The notes below the pieces were generated by a model that was given only the letters and a program-made list of their open reading frames with translations, did no database searches and was not told the DNA's origin. Position numbers and translations under genes: made by a program. 32,869 bases of DNA, from IMG/VR virus record IMGVR_UViG_3300027983_000063, positions 1-32,869 of that record; one strand, given 5' to 3'. This document shows positions 21,881 through 28,927 of the stretch, in pieces; within the stretch, counting starts at the first letter, position 1; the number at the start of each line of letters is the position of its first letter. This DNA is from a virus.

Positions 21881-22150
21881 TCACAGAAGGCTGAGATACA
21901 AAGCATTTGATTCCTCAAAGTCTACTCTGTAAATATAAATATTTGGAGATACGGTCTTGCCCTGCTTAAGGATTCGCAGAACTCGTCCTTCCATAGTCCA
22001 TTTATCTTCTCCTTTGCCGACGTTCGTATTAAGCCAGTTCACAATTTTGTAAAAGTGTGGCTGATCACGGATAGTTACACGGAAGGTATGGCTTGCATTT
22101 TTCTCTTTCATGTTTACAGGTTGTTCGCCGGTAGTTTTTTGCTTAGTCAT
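21881..22150 (-). CDS. Conserved phage protein of unknown function (QPHFYKIVNWLN)
   Basis: 89 residues. After a basic tail, FRVTIRDQPHFYKIVNWLNT, NVGKGEDKWTMEGRVLRILK, IYIYRVDFEESNALYLSLL. The mixture of a strand, a helix and a final strand pair suggests a small compact fold. I recall W-T-M-E-G-x-V-L-R-x-L-K from other T4-like phages, without function. A perfect-consensus sigma70 promoter stands 32 bases upstream, so this is an early gene. Confidence 0.83.
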   Translation of the reverse strand: MTKQKTTGEQPVNMKEKNASHTFRVTIRDQPHFYKIVNWLNTNVGKGEDKWTMEGRVLRILKQGKTVSPNIYIYRVDFEESNALYLSLL

Positions 22151-22181
22151 ATTACACTTTCTATATGTGAGTTGAGATTTA

Positions 22182-22210
22182 ATTATAAACTATAGCGTTA
22201 ATTATGTCAA
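22182..22210 (-). promoter_or_regulatory. Consensus sigma70 promoter
   Basis: TTGACA, 17 bases, TATAAT: full consensus in both boxes and spacing. Confidence 0.92.
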
Positions 22211-22216
22211 CTGGTG

Positions 22217-22405
22217 CTATATGAATTTGAAAGATCCGCACATTTTACACTTGTAGGCAACTTCATCCGCGTATCCATTTATGTATGTCCAGCCCTTATT
22301 ATGTGGGCACTCGTCCTTAAGGACGAGTATTGCTTGTTCCTCAATGGACGGTGCTAAGTGTTCATATTCATATTTTTGCTTCGACGATTCTGACTCCAGC
22401 TTCAT
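22217..22405 (-). CDS. Small zinc-ribbon-like protein, paralogue 1
   Basis: 62 residues ending in CPHNKGWTYINGYADE then VAYKCKMCGSFKFI. A Cys-x-His and a Cys-x-x-Cys could bind one zinc. The protein at 23521-23703 has the same layout (CSHESGWSYV, ITYKCKVCDKIE), so the two are paralogues. Its start overlaps the dCMP deaminase end by 38 bases; no closer in-frame Met exists. Small zinc proteins of this kind are often regulators or inhibitors in phages, but no target is known. Confidence 0.72.
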   Translation of the reverse strand: MKLESESSKQKYEYEHLAPSIEEQAILVLKDECPHNKGWTYINGYADEVAYKCKMCGSFKFI

Positions 22406-22823
22406 TTAACATCTCCATTGATACTATCATATCTTCTTTCCAACGCTCTGGCATTTTATCTGCTGCATATTCTGCATCCACAACTATGGTTGCAATATTA
22501 CGTTGGATGATTGACTGGGCGCAGCTCGAGCATGGGAAGAATGTAACAAACATTACACATCCGGATAAATCAGATCTGGATGCTAAGTCCATTGCATTGC
22601 GTTCTGCATGGGCGAACCATTTATATTTTAGTGGACGCTCTTGCCTTTCCGGCAGCGTATCATTTACGCCCATCGGCATACCATTAAATCCCCACGATAT
22701 AGGCTTTCCATCCTCGGTAGTAATAACTGCACCTACTTTTGTAGATTCATCCTTGGACCAACTTGCGACTTCCTTTGCCATGTTGAGCAATCTGCTTGCC
22801 CATTTATCATTAGTTATATCCAT
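22368..22823 (-). CDS. cd: dCMP deaminase
   Basis: 151 residues, zinc-dependent deoxycytidylate deaminase that makes dUMP for dTMP synthesis. Zinc motif KWFAHAERNAMDLA (H-A-E near residue 71) and TFFPCSSCAQSII (P-C-x-x-C near 98); the N-terminus WASRLLNMAKEVASWSKDES and GAVITTEDGKPISWGFNGMP are typical. T4 has the same enzyme (gene cd). The early promoter region lies downstream of it. The ATG overlaps the previous stop by 14 bases. Confidence 0.95.
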   Translation of the reverse strand: MDITNDKWASRLLNMAKEVASWSKDESTKVGAVITTEDGKPISWGFNGMPMGVNDTLPERQERPLKYKWFAHAERNAMDLASRSDLSGCVMFVTFFPCSSCAQSIIQRNIATIVVDAEYAADKMPERWKEDMIVSMEMLNEAGVRIVEAKI

Positions 22824-23019
22824 ATTTTAATTCCCATATTAATCTCTCGGACTCGTCTATGAAATTAAATTCTGCACTCAGCCCTCCTTCTATCTCGTTG
22901 CAAATTACCGAATAGTCGCCGGGATATTTCTGTTTAATGTCTGCTTCCACATTCCTAATAGTAAATTTATCAGCAGGTCCAAACATATGGCCCTCGAGAA
23001 GTCTCGAAATATTTGACAT
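22810..23019 (-). CDS. Small unknown protein of the DAxLFxLxWG-like set
   Basis: 69 residues from ATG 23019, which shares a base with the preceding stop (TAATG); an ATG at 23034 is possible. Ends GGLSAEFNFIDE then SERLIWELKYGYN, resembling the C-termini of the proteins at 23315, 23694 and 26484. The first part, ISRLLEGHMFGPADKFT, is helical. No function known. In the coupled run with dCMP deaminase. Confidence 0.75.
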   Translation of the reverse strand: MSNISRLLEGHMFGPADKFTIRNVEADIKQKYPGDYSVICNEIEGGLSAEFNFIDESERLIWELKYGYN

Positions 23020-23318
23020 TATCTTGTTAAGCATTCGATTGTAATGATTTGTGCTATTTCTTCGCCAAGGTCCTCCTCGTCAGTTACAATATATAACTTG
23101 GATTTATGCTGATCTTTTACGGGATCATATGAACTAAGTTGGATTACTTTTCCACCAATTGCACTAAAGACTGTAAAGTTTATTCCATTATTGAAATCTT
23201 TTATGGACATCCTTGTCACACTATTGCTGTACAATGATACCGACTCTTGTTCCTGTTTATTATCAGAATTATTTGCCCAGCGAATTATTCTTTTTACCAC
23301 ATTTCTTAATATCTTCAT
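23019..23318 (-). CDS. Conserved phage protein of unknown function
   Basis: 99 residues. A basic N-terminal helix (MKILRNVVKRIIRWANNSDN) precedes a beta part, FNNGINFTVFSAIGGKVIQL and KSKLYIVTDEEDLGEEIAQI. I recall G-i-x-F-x-v...a-x-G-G-x-v-v with a terminal lyii..ed.ge.l..I from cyanophage and T4-like proteins of unknown role. The N-terminus begins MKIL like the leader set but continues basic, so I do not include it there. ATGA overlap with its upstream neighbour. Confidence 0.8.
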   Translation of the reverse strand: MKILRNVVKRIIRWANNSDNKQEQESVSLYSNSVTRMSIKDFNNGINFTVFSAIGGKVIQLSSYDPVKDQHKSKLYIVTDEEDLGEEIAQIITIECLTR

Positions 23319-23524
23319 TTAATATATCCTCCCCATTTTAATTTAAAAATCAGTGCTGTATCTTCATGCTTGAATGCAAATACGTCTCCCGTACCGGATT
23401 CGTGAACTATCCAGTCACCATATTCTATGCCAGTTTGTTGCCGACACCAAATACACATTTTACTTGTCATGTCTGAATCCACTCTTATCGACACGGGCCA
23501 GTATTTTTTATTTAATACTCTCAT
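23315..23524 (-). CDS. Small unknown protein of the DAxLFxLxWG-like set
   Basis: 69 residues, ending VFAFKHEDTALIFKLKWGGY. It holds a C-x-x-C pair (MCIWCRQ) and GDWIVHESGTGD, the same order (W, strand, acidic turn, FKLKWG) as the proteins at 23694 and 26484. No function known. Overlaps both neighbours by ATGA junctions. Confidence 0.78.
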   Translation of the reverse strand: MRVLNKKYWPVSIRVDSDMTSKMCIWCRQQTGIEYGDWIVHESGTGDVFAFKHEDTALIFKLKWGGYIK

Positions 23525-23703
23525 TTTTCTATAAGTTGAACCATATTGTGAGTTTCAATTTTATCACATACCTTACATTTGTACGTTATGGATGCGCCCT
23601 CACGAATAACATATGACCAACCACTCTCGTGACTGCAACCTTTTAGGATAGTGATTATCCTTTCGGCCTCTTGTCTCTTATTCCTGCACTTAATCAGGGC
23701 CAT
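23521..23703 (-). CDS. Small zinc-ribbon-like protein, paralogue 2
   Basis: 60 residues. GCSHESGWSYVIREGASITY then KCKVCDKIETHNMV parallels the protein at 22217-22405 (Cys-x-His, Gly-Trp-x-Tyr, Tyr-Lys-Cys-Lys-x-Cys). A single zinc site is likely. The N-terminus CRNKRQEAERIITILK is a basic helix. No function known. Confidence 0.78.
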   Translation of the reverse strand: MALIKCRNKRQEAERIITILKGCSHESGWSYVIREGASITYKCKVCDKIETHNMVQLIEK

Positions 23704-23915
23704 GTTAATTCGAATAAGGTTCCATCTTCTTCTCTGGAAAATCCTATCTCTAGATTATCCATATTATCCCTACAAATATCCCAATTCCAGGCTTTGCCCT
23801 GTTGACCTATATTCTCTTCGAGCCATAGTCGATAACGATCATTGGGTTCCTTGTCTGAGCCCTTTATCATAAATTCTCTATGAGCTATATGTGCATAAAC
23901 TATGTTTGCCATCAT
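23694..23915 (-). CDS. Small unknown protein of the DAxLFxLxWG-like set
   Basis: 73 residues, or 72 from the second ATG. NIVYAHIAHREFMIKGSDKE, RYRLWLEENIGQQGKAWNWD and the terminal GFSREEDGTLFELTWP. The last part, with acidic turn and LFELTW, is shared with three other small proteins nearby. AAAGG precedes the start. It begins the coupled run that ends with dCMP deaminase. Confidence 0.78.
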   Translation of the reverse strand: MMANIVYAHIAHREFMIKGSDKEPNDRYRLWLEENIGQQGKAWNWDICRDNMDNLEIGFSREEDGTLFELTWP

Positions 23916-23963
23916 GAAGTGCCTTTATTATAAATCTGATATTAACGGGTGCATAGTTTTTCC

Positions 23964-24860
23964 TTAATTTCGAGTTCTAATAATAGTGTACTTGATTGTA
24001 AGTAACTTTCCTAGTAATTCTTTTTCATTATCTCTTGCAACACTTTCTGCAATGGTAGTAAGATTTGTTTTCCACGGATATGCTTTTTTATTCCCATCAG
24101 TGCTTGCCTCATCGATTGTGTAATGAAATGGTCCGTGGTATTCTAATATTTCAACAACCTTAGATTTGTTACCCCTGTAACCTAGTTCAAACACTACTAA
24201 ATCGTATAGTACCCATCTACCATTATGGTATATTCCCCATTCGTGTAACTCGCTCTCTGCATCGGCGTATGCACATTGTTCTGTTAAATACCCGTTTTCA
24301 TTGATATAATTTCTAATGTATAAGGTTGCCTCTCTACTTGAATTTGACTTAGTAAATCCTCCATTTGCAATTTTAGTAGCAACTATTTTAGCAGATATTT
24401 CCTTATTTTTTGACGGAACATCAACTCCATATCTTTTAATATTTGTGTTTCTTGTTCTTTCGCGAACTACTTTGGATTTATTAGGATTAGTTACTCCGTA
24501 ATTTTTCAAACACGTAGCTTCTTTTTTCTGCTTAATTGCTTGGTCCTTTGACGGATTATCAACGCCGTATACTTCAATGAATTTAGCCTTAATCTTGTTT
24601 TTTATTTGGTCCGAAGAGGCTGGATTCTTCGTTCCGTATTTTTCCAGATTTGTGTCTATTGCCTTGATCCTTCCGCATTTTGCACAACCTGATCCTCTTC
24701 TGTGGTCTCCGGCTCGCTGTTCGAATTCTCCGTGTGCTTTACATACTATAGTAAGTTTATTATCGTTGCCACTATACTCGGATTTACTATAATCGTAACT
24801 CTGAGCATTATCTTTTCGAGTCAAGGCTAGTTTTTCTAAATATTGTGCGGTAGTAATCAT
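23964..24860 (-). CDS. Putative homing endonuclease with zinc ribbon, NUMOD-type repeats and REase-fold end
   Basis: 298 residues. The N-terminal segment YDYSKSEYSGNDNKLTIVCK, AHGEFEQRAGDHRRGSGCAK, CG is a treble-clef-like zinc site common in phage mobile endonucleases. Then come repeats of the type N-x-x-K-Y-G-x-x-N-P-S-x-x-x-x-I-K-x-K (three copies: KYGTKNPASSDQIKNKIKAK, VYGVDNPSKDQAIKQKKEA, NYGVTNPNKSKVVRERTR, and a fourth RYGVDVPSK), a DNA-binding array. The C-terminal part, WVLYDLVVFELGY and KVVEILEYHGPFHY, fits a Vsr/REase-fold catalytic core with Asp and Glu. Cleavage specificity is unknown. The ribosome site is covered by a hairpin (see 24859-24913). Confidence 0.88.
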   Translation of the reverse strand: MITTAQYLEKLALTRKDNAQSYDYSKSEYSGNDNKLTIVCKAHGEFEQRAGDHRRGSGCAKCGRIKAIDTNLEKYGTKNPASSDQIKNKIKAKFIEVYGVDNPSKDQAIKQKKEATCLKNYGVTNPNKSKVVRERTRNTNIKRYGVDVPSKNKEISAKIVATKIANGGFTKSNSSREATLYIRNYINENGYLTEQCAYADAESELHEWGIYHNGRWVLYDLVVFELGYRGNKSKVVEILEYHGPFHYTIDEASTDGNKKAYPWKTNLTTIAESVARDNEKELLGKLLTIKYTIIRTRN

Positions 24861-24913
24861 AATAACACCTTTAATATATTATTTATCAATATATGTGACT
24901 TAGGTGTTATTAT
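24859..24913 (-). promoter_or_regulatory. RNA hairpin hiding the ribosome site of the endonuclease, with a late promoter in its loop
   Basis: ATAATAACACCT (24859-24870) and its perfect reverse complement (24902-24913) bracket a 31-base loop. The proximal arm covers AGGTG and the ATG at 24860. The loop carries TGATAAATA (24880-24888), a late promoter whose start point falls after the distal arm, so late RNA lacks one arm and can be translated, while readthrough RNA from upstream folds shut. Confidence 0.85.
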
Positions 24914-24916
24914 GTA

Positions 24917-25324
24917 TTATATGTCTCCTGCTTCTCTTTTCTCAGACCTCTCTACCGAAAACCCTCCAGGATACCTGGCAGACAGTTTACTGACATTTTC
25001 GTTAATAACATCATTCGGGTCTAAATCAAGCGCACGGCAAGCATTAATCCAGTAAAACATAACGTCTCCAAGCTCACGCTTCATATGGAAAATGTTATCA
25101 GCATTATATTCCTTGCCCTGAAACAAAATCTTCTTAACGATTTCATCGAACTCGCCGCCCTCACTTGCTAAGCCGATACCAGCTGTGCTAAGTCTTGCAA
25201 CCTGCATACCTTGTGCTGATAATTCGCGAATTCTTGCGATAAACAGCTCGTCATCTTTGCTGACTTGGCTTGTTACACCATCTACGAATTCTGCATACTT
25301 ATTTAAGTCTAATTTCTTTGCCAT
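24917..25324 (-). CDS. mazG: MazG-type nucleotide pyrophosphohydrolase
   Basis: 135 residues. LASEGGEFDEIVKKILFQGK and HMKRELGDVMFYWINACRAL give the two helices with E-x-x-E and E-x-x-D that hold magnesium in the all-alpha NTP pyrophosphatase family; DLDPNDVINENVSKLSARYP closes the fold. Phage MazG proteins hydrolyse dNTPs or (p)ppGpp-like nucleotides; substrate not determined here. Ribosome site AGGAAATAAA. A sigma70 promoter is 45 bases upstream. It lies directly upstream of the hairpin-controlled endonuclease. Confidence 0.93.
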   Translation of the reverse strand: MAKKLDLNKYAEFVDGVTSQVSKDDELFIARIRELSAQGMQVARLSTAGIGLASEGGEFDEIVKKILFQGKEYNADNIFHMKRELGDVMFYWINACRALDLDPNDVINENVSKLSARYPGGFSVERSEKREAGDI

Positions 25325-25335
25325 TTTATTTCCTG

Positions 25336-26484
25336 TTATATGTAAGTGTTATTCTTTACATGTTTGACTATTTTATAGAATTTCGCAAAAAAGTCAAGTT
25401 TATGTGTTTCGGTACTTTTGTAGCCCCATACCTGTTTTTTATTTTTGCGAGAAATACTAAATTCGTCGATTAGTGCATCTATTTCTACAGCATTAAACGA
25501 TATGGGATCAGGTATAATACTATTATTGTACCCATACATAAAATTTGCCATATACTGTTTGCAATTTTTTGCTTCGAACAGCAAAACACCTGTATCTGAA
25601 TATCCGAATGCTTCCTTAAATAACGCTGCTGCCTCGTTAATATCTATCTCTACTAACTTCAAAGTAGCTTTAGTAACAGTATCAGTTGAGGCAAAAGATA
25701 TCATACCGTGAGTAGAGTACAATGTTTGCGGACTTCCGTCAGTATAAGACGTGAAGTTTGCAGTCTTAGCCTGAATTCCATCATTTAACTCTTTCATTAC
25801 CTGCTGCTTTGTTCCGGGTGTCAAGGTGACCTTTGTTACTTTTAATATCTTAGTATCTGCTTGATAAAAATAGTTGTTAGGTGACAATTCGACAACTTGG
25901 CGCCTTGGGTAAACCTTAGCAGTAGATGTTGAGCCGGAGTATCCCATATTTGTAAGCGGTCCGTATAAGGAAATGATTCCCTTATAGATTCCAGTTTTAC
26001 CATTTTGAAGCAAGACCTCGTCGCCAATCTGTATGTCCTTACGACTAACTTTATCTTCTAGCAGTTTAGTATTATCCTGAGCAAGTTGGTAATCAGGTGA
26101 ACTGATTGGCACCAATGTTAGTTTTGTTTGACTATCTTGTCTTGCCCAAATGCATCTTTCCTGTATAAGCCCTTCGGTTATTCCTGTAACTAATAAAATG
26201 TCAGATAGGTTATCATTTGTAATCCTGACAAGGTAGCCTCGTGGGTCAATAACAAGCCATGACATGTCTGCCGATCCCCGGTATTGTCTATCAGGTTTAT
26301 GCAGCGTAAAACCAGGCAATGCTGTGTTCTCAAATTCTTTGATATTTAAATACTTCGAGGTCGCCTTTGATAGTTTTTTCTTTTCGTTTGTTGTGTCACC
26401 ATGCGGTACTATAGTAACTTCCGGTAATGATTTCGTTGGTGCAACAGACCATGCTGCATATATTTGTCTAGAAACATTTAGCAT
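25336..26484 (-). CDS. Large unknown phage protein
   Basis: 382 residues, soluble, mixed fold. N-terminus NVSRQIYAAWSVAPTKSLPE; middle with an OB or SH3-like segment, QIGDEVLLQNGKTGIYKGII; long strand-turn stretches (ILKVTKVTLTPGTKQQVM); C-terminus lysine-rich. A promoter for mazG lies inside its 3' end. No family recognised; the size and late place in the coupled pair with 26484-26717 leave role open. The start codon shares a base with the preceding stop (TAATG). Confidence 0.85.
   Translation of the reverse strand: MLNVSRQIYAAWSVAPTKSLPEVTIVPHGDTTNEKKKLSKATSKYLNIKEFENTALPGFTLHKPDRQYRGSADMSWLVIDPRGYLVRITNDNLSDILLVTGITEGLIQERCIWARQDSQTKLTLVPISSPDYQLAQDNTKLLEDKVSRKDIQIGDEVLLQNGKTGIYKGIISLYGPLTNMGYSGSTSTAKVYPRRQVVELSPNNYFYQADTKILKVTKVTLTPGTKQQVMKELNDGIQAKTANFTSYTDGSPQTLYSTHGMISFASTDTVTKATLKLVEIDINEAAALFKEAFGYSDTGVLLFEAKNCKQYMANFMYGYNNSIIPDPISFNAVEIDALIDEFSISRKNKKQVWGYKSTETHKLDFFAKFYKIVKHVKNNTYI
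25370..25397 (-). promoter_or_regulatory. Sigma70-type promoter for mazG
   Basis: TTGACT, 16 bases, TAAAAT on the minus strand inside the 3' end of the upstream gene. Confidence 0.6.
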
Positions 26485-26717
26485 TATGATACTCCGAAGC
26501 CGAATTGGATTTTAAATAGTGTTGCATCTTCTCCGTCCTCGAATGCAAATTTATTTCCTCCCAGCATCGTCCATCTTCCCTCTAAGTTTTCAATGCACCA
26601 CATAACAATTCCGTGTTTGGCAATTTCTATGTATTCCATATTTAAGTGTGTAAATGTCCATTCAGTTTTTTTATCTTTTACAAGATTATTCATTGGTATA
26701 TATTTGTGTTTGTCCAT
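26484..26717 (-). CDS. Small unknown protein of the DAxLFxLxWG-like set
   Basis: 77 residues. WTFTHLNMEYIEIAKHGIVM, WCIENLEGRWTMLGGN and the terminal KFAFEDGEDATLFKIQFGFG, the clearest copy of the acidic turn plus DATLFKIqfG motif shared with 22810, 23315 and 23694. GGGAG is a good ribosome site. A strong promoter lies just upstream. No function known. Confidence 0.8.
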   Translation of the reverse strand: MDKHKYIPMNNLVKDKKTEWTFTHLNMEYIEIAKHGIVMWCIENLEGRWTMLGGNKFAFEDGEDATLFKIQFGFGVS

Positions 26718-26733
26718 GTGTCTCCCGTGGTTA

Positions 26734-26763
26734 ATTGTAACAAATTTTGTTACAGAATGTCAA
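26734..26763 (-). promoter_or_regulatory. Sigma70-type promoter overlapped by a near-perfect palindrome
   Basis: TTGACA (26758-26763), 18 bases, TACAAT (26734-26739). TGTAACAAA and TTTGTTACA (26736-26754) form an odd palindrome between and over the boxes, an operator-like arrangement. Confidence 0.75.
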
Positions 26764-26775
26764 ATTTGGCAGGGA

Positions 26776-27504
26776 TTATTTTAAGTACGGAGTCCAGCAC
26801 TCTTTCGTATTTAGAAGTCTGTTTGCTATGATAAAGACAGAAATGGGATTATGGCCTAGTCCCAAATGGCTTGCTCCGGGAATTTCTATGTTTTCATAGA
26901 ATGGCCCACTGTCCTCGATAGAGCATTCCCAATGTACCACGCCGTCCGATTTACTATACATTGATGTAAATGGGACCGGTGGTGCAGTGCCGATTTTTTT
27001 AATTATTTCGGGATCAAGATGACTCTTGTCCTTGCTAAGTAACTCGTACAGAGCACTTGCATTTGTGCTGTTATTTGCTGATTTAAACGGTGTACCGAGG
27101 GTGATTACTTGTCTGACCAAGTCTGGGCAAATTTTTGCAATTTCCCGACCATAAATCCCACCCAAACTCCACCCAATAATGCTAACTTCGCTATTGTCAT
27201 GCAACTGTGAGATTTCAGAGACTCTGGCAGACAGTTTATCCATCATATTATCCATACCATCTCTTGGACCGTAATTACGACCTAGATTCCAAGTCTGTGG
27301 CTTATATCCGATTTTTTCTAAGAAATTTCTTAAATAATGTGTAGACGAGTCGCCTGCGCCGAGTCCTGGTAATATAAGAACAGGATGACCATCTCCCTTT
27401 GGGGAAATATATTGAAGTGGCATATTAAGCAACCATCCTATTCCGAATTCATATAGTCCACGAATTGCTTCAACACTTAGCAATATTTTAGATGGGCCTG
27501 ACAT
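26776..27504 (-). CDS. Alpha/beta-hydrolase (esterase/lipase-like)
   Basis: 242 residues. The nucleophile elbow is SIIGWSLGGIYGREIA (G-W-S-L-G, Ser near residue 114). The oxyanion region is PVLILPGLGAGDSSTHYLRN, and the other triad members are probably Asp in MYSKSDGVVHWE and His in PGASHLGLGHNP. There is no signal peptide, so it acts in the cytoplasm or on release. The N-terminal 25 residues include a hydrophobic helix. Such hydrolases are uncommon in phages; substrate could be a lipid, ester or storage polymer, but none can be named. AAAGGA precedes the ATG. It is upstream of the promoter at 26734-26763. Confidence 0.9.
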   Translation of the reverse strand: MSGPSKILLSVEAIRGLYEFGIGWLLNMPLQYISPKGDGHPVLILPGLGAGDSSTHYLRNFLEKIGYKPQTWNLGRNYGPRDGMDNMMDKLSARVSEISQLHDNSEVSIIGWSLGGIYGREIAKICPDLVRQVITLGTPFKSANNSTNASALYELLSKDKSHLDPEIIKKIGTAPPVPFTSMYSKSDGVVHWECSIEDSGPFYENIEIPGASHLGLGHNPISVFIIANRLLNTKECWTPYLK

Positions 27505-27647
27505 TTGCGTCCTTTAGTTTATACATGTAGTTATCAGAAACCTGCTGAACTTCCGCATCTACTTTTCTTATTTGAATCATTTTATACAAAGGTTTCGCCC
27601 ATTGAATATCCTTTGTAATCCAAATCGATTCCTCGGCAAGTATTCAT
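27488..27647 (-). pseudogene. Small unrecognised frame upstream of the hydrolase, not in phase with its ATG
   Basis: The minus strand reads LAEESIWITKDIQWAKPLYK then MIQIRKVDAEVQQVSDNYMY and stops inside the start of the hydrolase gene. The ATG at 27647 is one base out of phase (ATGAATACTT; ATG ATA CTT would join). A Met within this frame would give a 30-residue peptide. No family recognised; it may be a real small gene with an error, or noncoding. Confidence 0.3.
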
Positions 27648-27679
27648 ATAATTTTTCTTTTGCTTTTAAGTTACTTTAA

Positions 27680-28276
27680 TCAAGCCCTTTTATCTACTAT
27701 ATGATCTGCAAGTCCCAATTCCAATGCCATCGGCGCCGGCAACCATTTATCACGGTCCATTAGTTCTGCAAACTTTTCGTACGATACTCCTTTCGAATTA
27801 TGTTTAACATATAGTTCTGTCATTTCTTTCTTGATACGCAAACTCTCAATAAGATCAATTTCCATATCAGACACCTTACCACGTGTGCCGGATGATGGCT
27901 GATGGATCATTGTTATCGCCCTTGGCAAAAGATATCTATGTCCAGGTGTACCAGCTTGTGCAAGAAAAGACCCCATACTGGCTGCCATCCCCGTAACATA
28001 TGTGTGGACTGGACTTTTGATATATTGCATAACATCATAAACTGCCAGACCGTCATAAACAGAACCCCCCGGACTATTTATGTACATGCTAATAGGCATT
28101 TCTGGATTCTCTGCTTCGAGGAATAACATCTGTGCAACCAGGATATTACACATGTGTGTTTCTACCGGGCCCGTAAGGAAAATTACACGTTCCTTCATTA
28201 AACGAGAATATAGATCGTAAGACCTTTCCCCACGTGGTGTTTGTTCTACTACCATTGGGATTAAAGCGTTTTGCAT
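27680..28276 (-). CDS. clpP: ClpP protease subunit 1
   Basis: 198 residues, close to bacterial ClpP. Ser in [17 protein letters not shown], His in [15 protein letters not shown] and Asp in the MDRDKW region form the catalytic triad; [20 protein letters not shown] and [12 protein letters not shown] are conserved in the family. It would form the barrel that ClpA feeds. [20 protein letters not shown] fits the propeptide region. It follows a second ClpP-like gene by 13 bases. With the IGF-loop ClpA at 9.5-11.7 kb the phage has its own ClpAP pair. Confidence 0.96.
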   Translation of the reverse strand: MQNALIPMVVEQTPRGERSYDLYSRLMKERVIFLTGPVETHMCNILVAQMLFLEAENPEMPISMYINSPGGSVYDGLAVYDVMQYIKSPVHTYVTGMAASMGSFLAQAGTPGHRYLLPRAITMIHQPSSGTRGKVSDMEIDLIESLRIKKEMTELYVKHNSKGVSYEKFAELMDRDKWLPAPMALELGLADHIVDKRA

Positions 28277-28289
28277 GTGTGTTTTCCTT

Positions 28290-28862
28290 TTAAATAAGTT
28301 TTGTCGATATTCCCATCTGAAGCGATTCTTCAGCTGTAAATTTTTGATCTGTATTTACAGATCTTCTGTCGTGAAATTGCTTCTTTGTTAGTTTAGCCCT
28401 CGAACGGAATATTTCATCAGTATAATCCTCAATTTCATTCAATCTCGTAGTAGCTGTATTCAACAATGATTGTAAAGTATACACTTCTGCTAAGGTCAAA
28501 ATCAAATCGCCATTGTTGTTAAGAGACTTATATGTTCTTAGAAAGCTATATGCACCCCATAATGTCCAAGATGTCGGATGAATCATAAAATTAACTTTCT
28601 TCCCTGCAAGTCTTATATCGGCTGCAAGAAATATTAACACTGCTGAACTCATGCAATCTCCATTTGAAATTGTAGTTGTCCTGTCTCTAAAATTTTCTAA
28701 AGAATCGTAAATAACTTTTGCTGCATCCGGATCTCCACCGTTAGAATCGATAGTTATTTCTAATAGCAATTCCGGATCATTTTCTAAAAGCGTGATGGCA
28801 GATTGCACAATGTTTATATGAACGTCATTAATAGATCCGAATATGTTAATACTATGTGCCAT
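28290..28862 (-). CDS. ClpP-like protease subunit 2, divergent
   Basis: 190 residues from ATG 28862, with AAGGA upstream; the in-frame ATG at 28886 is less likely. ClpP fold: [34 protein letters not shown], nucleophile region [16 protein letters not shown] (Ser in C-M-S-S-A), His in [10 protein letters not shown] and Asp-containing end [12 protein letters not shown]. It is far from ClpP1, so an inactive or regulatory partner of a mixed barrel is possible, as in some bacteria with ClpP1/ClpP2. Adjacent genes and shared orientation point to coexpression. Confidence 0.9.
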   Translation of the reverse strand: MAHSINIFGSINDVHINIVQSAITLLENDPELLLEITIDSNGGDPDAAKVIYDSLENFRDRTTTISNGDCMSSAVLIFLAADIRLAGKKVNFMIHPTSWTLWGAYSFLRTYKSLNNNGDLILTLAEVYTLQSLLNTATTRLNEIEDYTDEIFRSRAKLTKKQFHDRRSVNTDQKFTAEESLQMGISTKLI

Positions 28863-28914
28863 CCGTGGTCCTTCTTTCTTCAACATAGTATTTACTCTCT
28901 TAGCTTATTATTTT

Positions 28915-28922
28915 GATAAATA
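28915..28922 (+). promoter_or_regulatory. T4-type late promoter box GATAAATA, five bases before an ATG
   Basis: GATAAATA, CGATT, then the ATG at 28928. The late start point would fall on the A of ATG; no ribosome site is present. Confidence 0.7.
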
Positions 28923-28927
28923 CGATT

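Noticed and set aside
23019-23318. MKILRNVV start as another member of the leader set
   Set aside because: It continues as a basic helix without the [IL]-x-E pattern and lies in an early coupled run.
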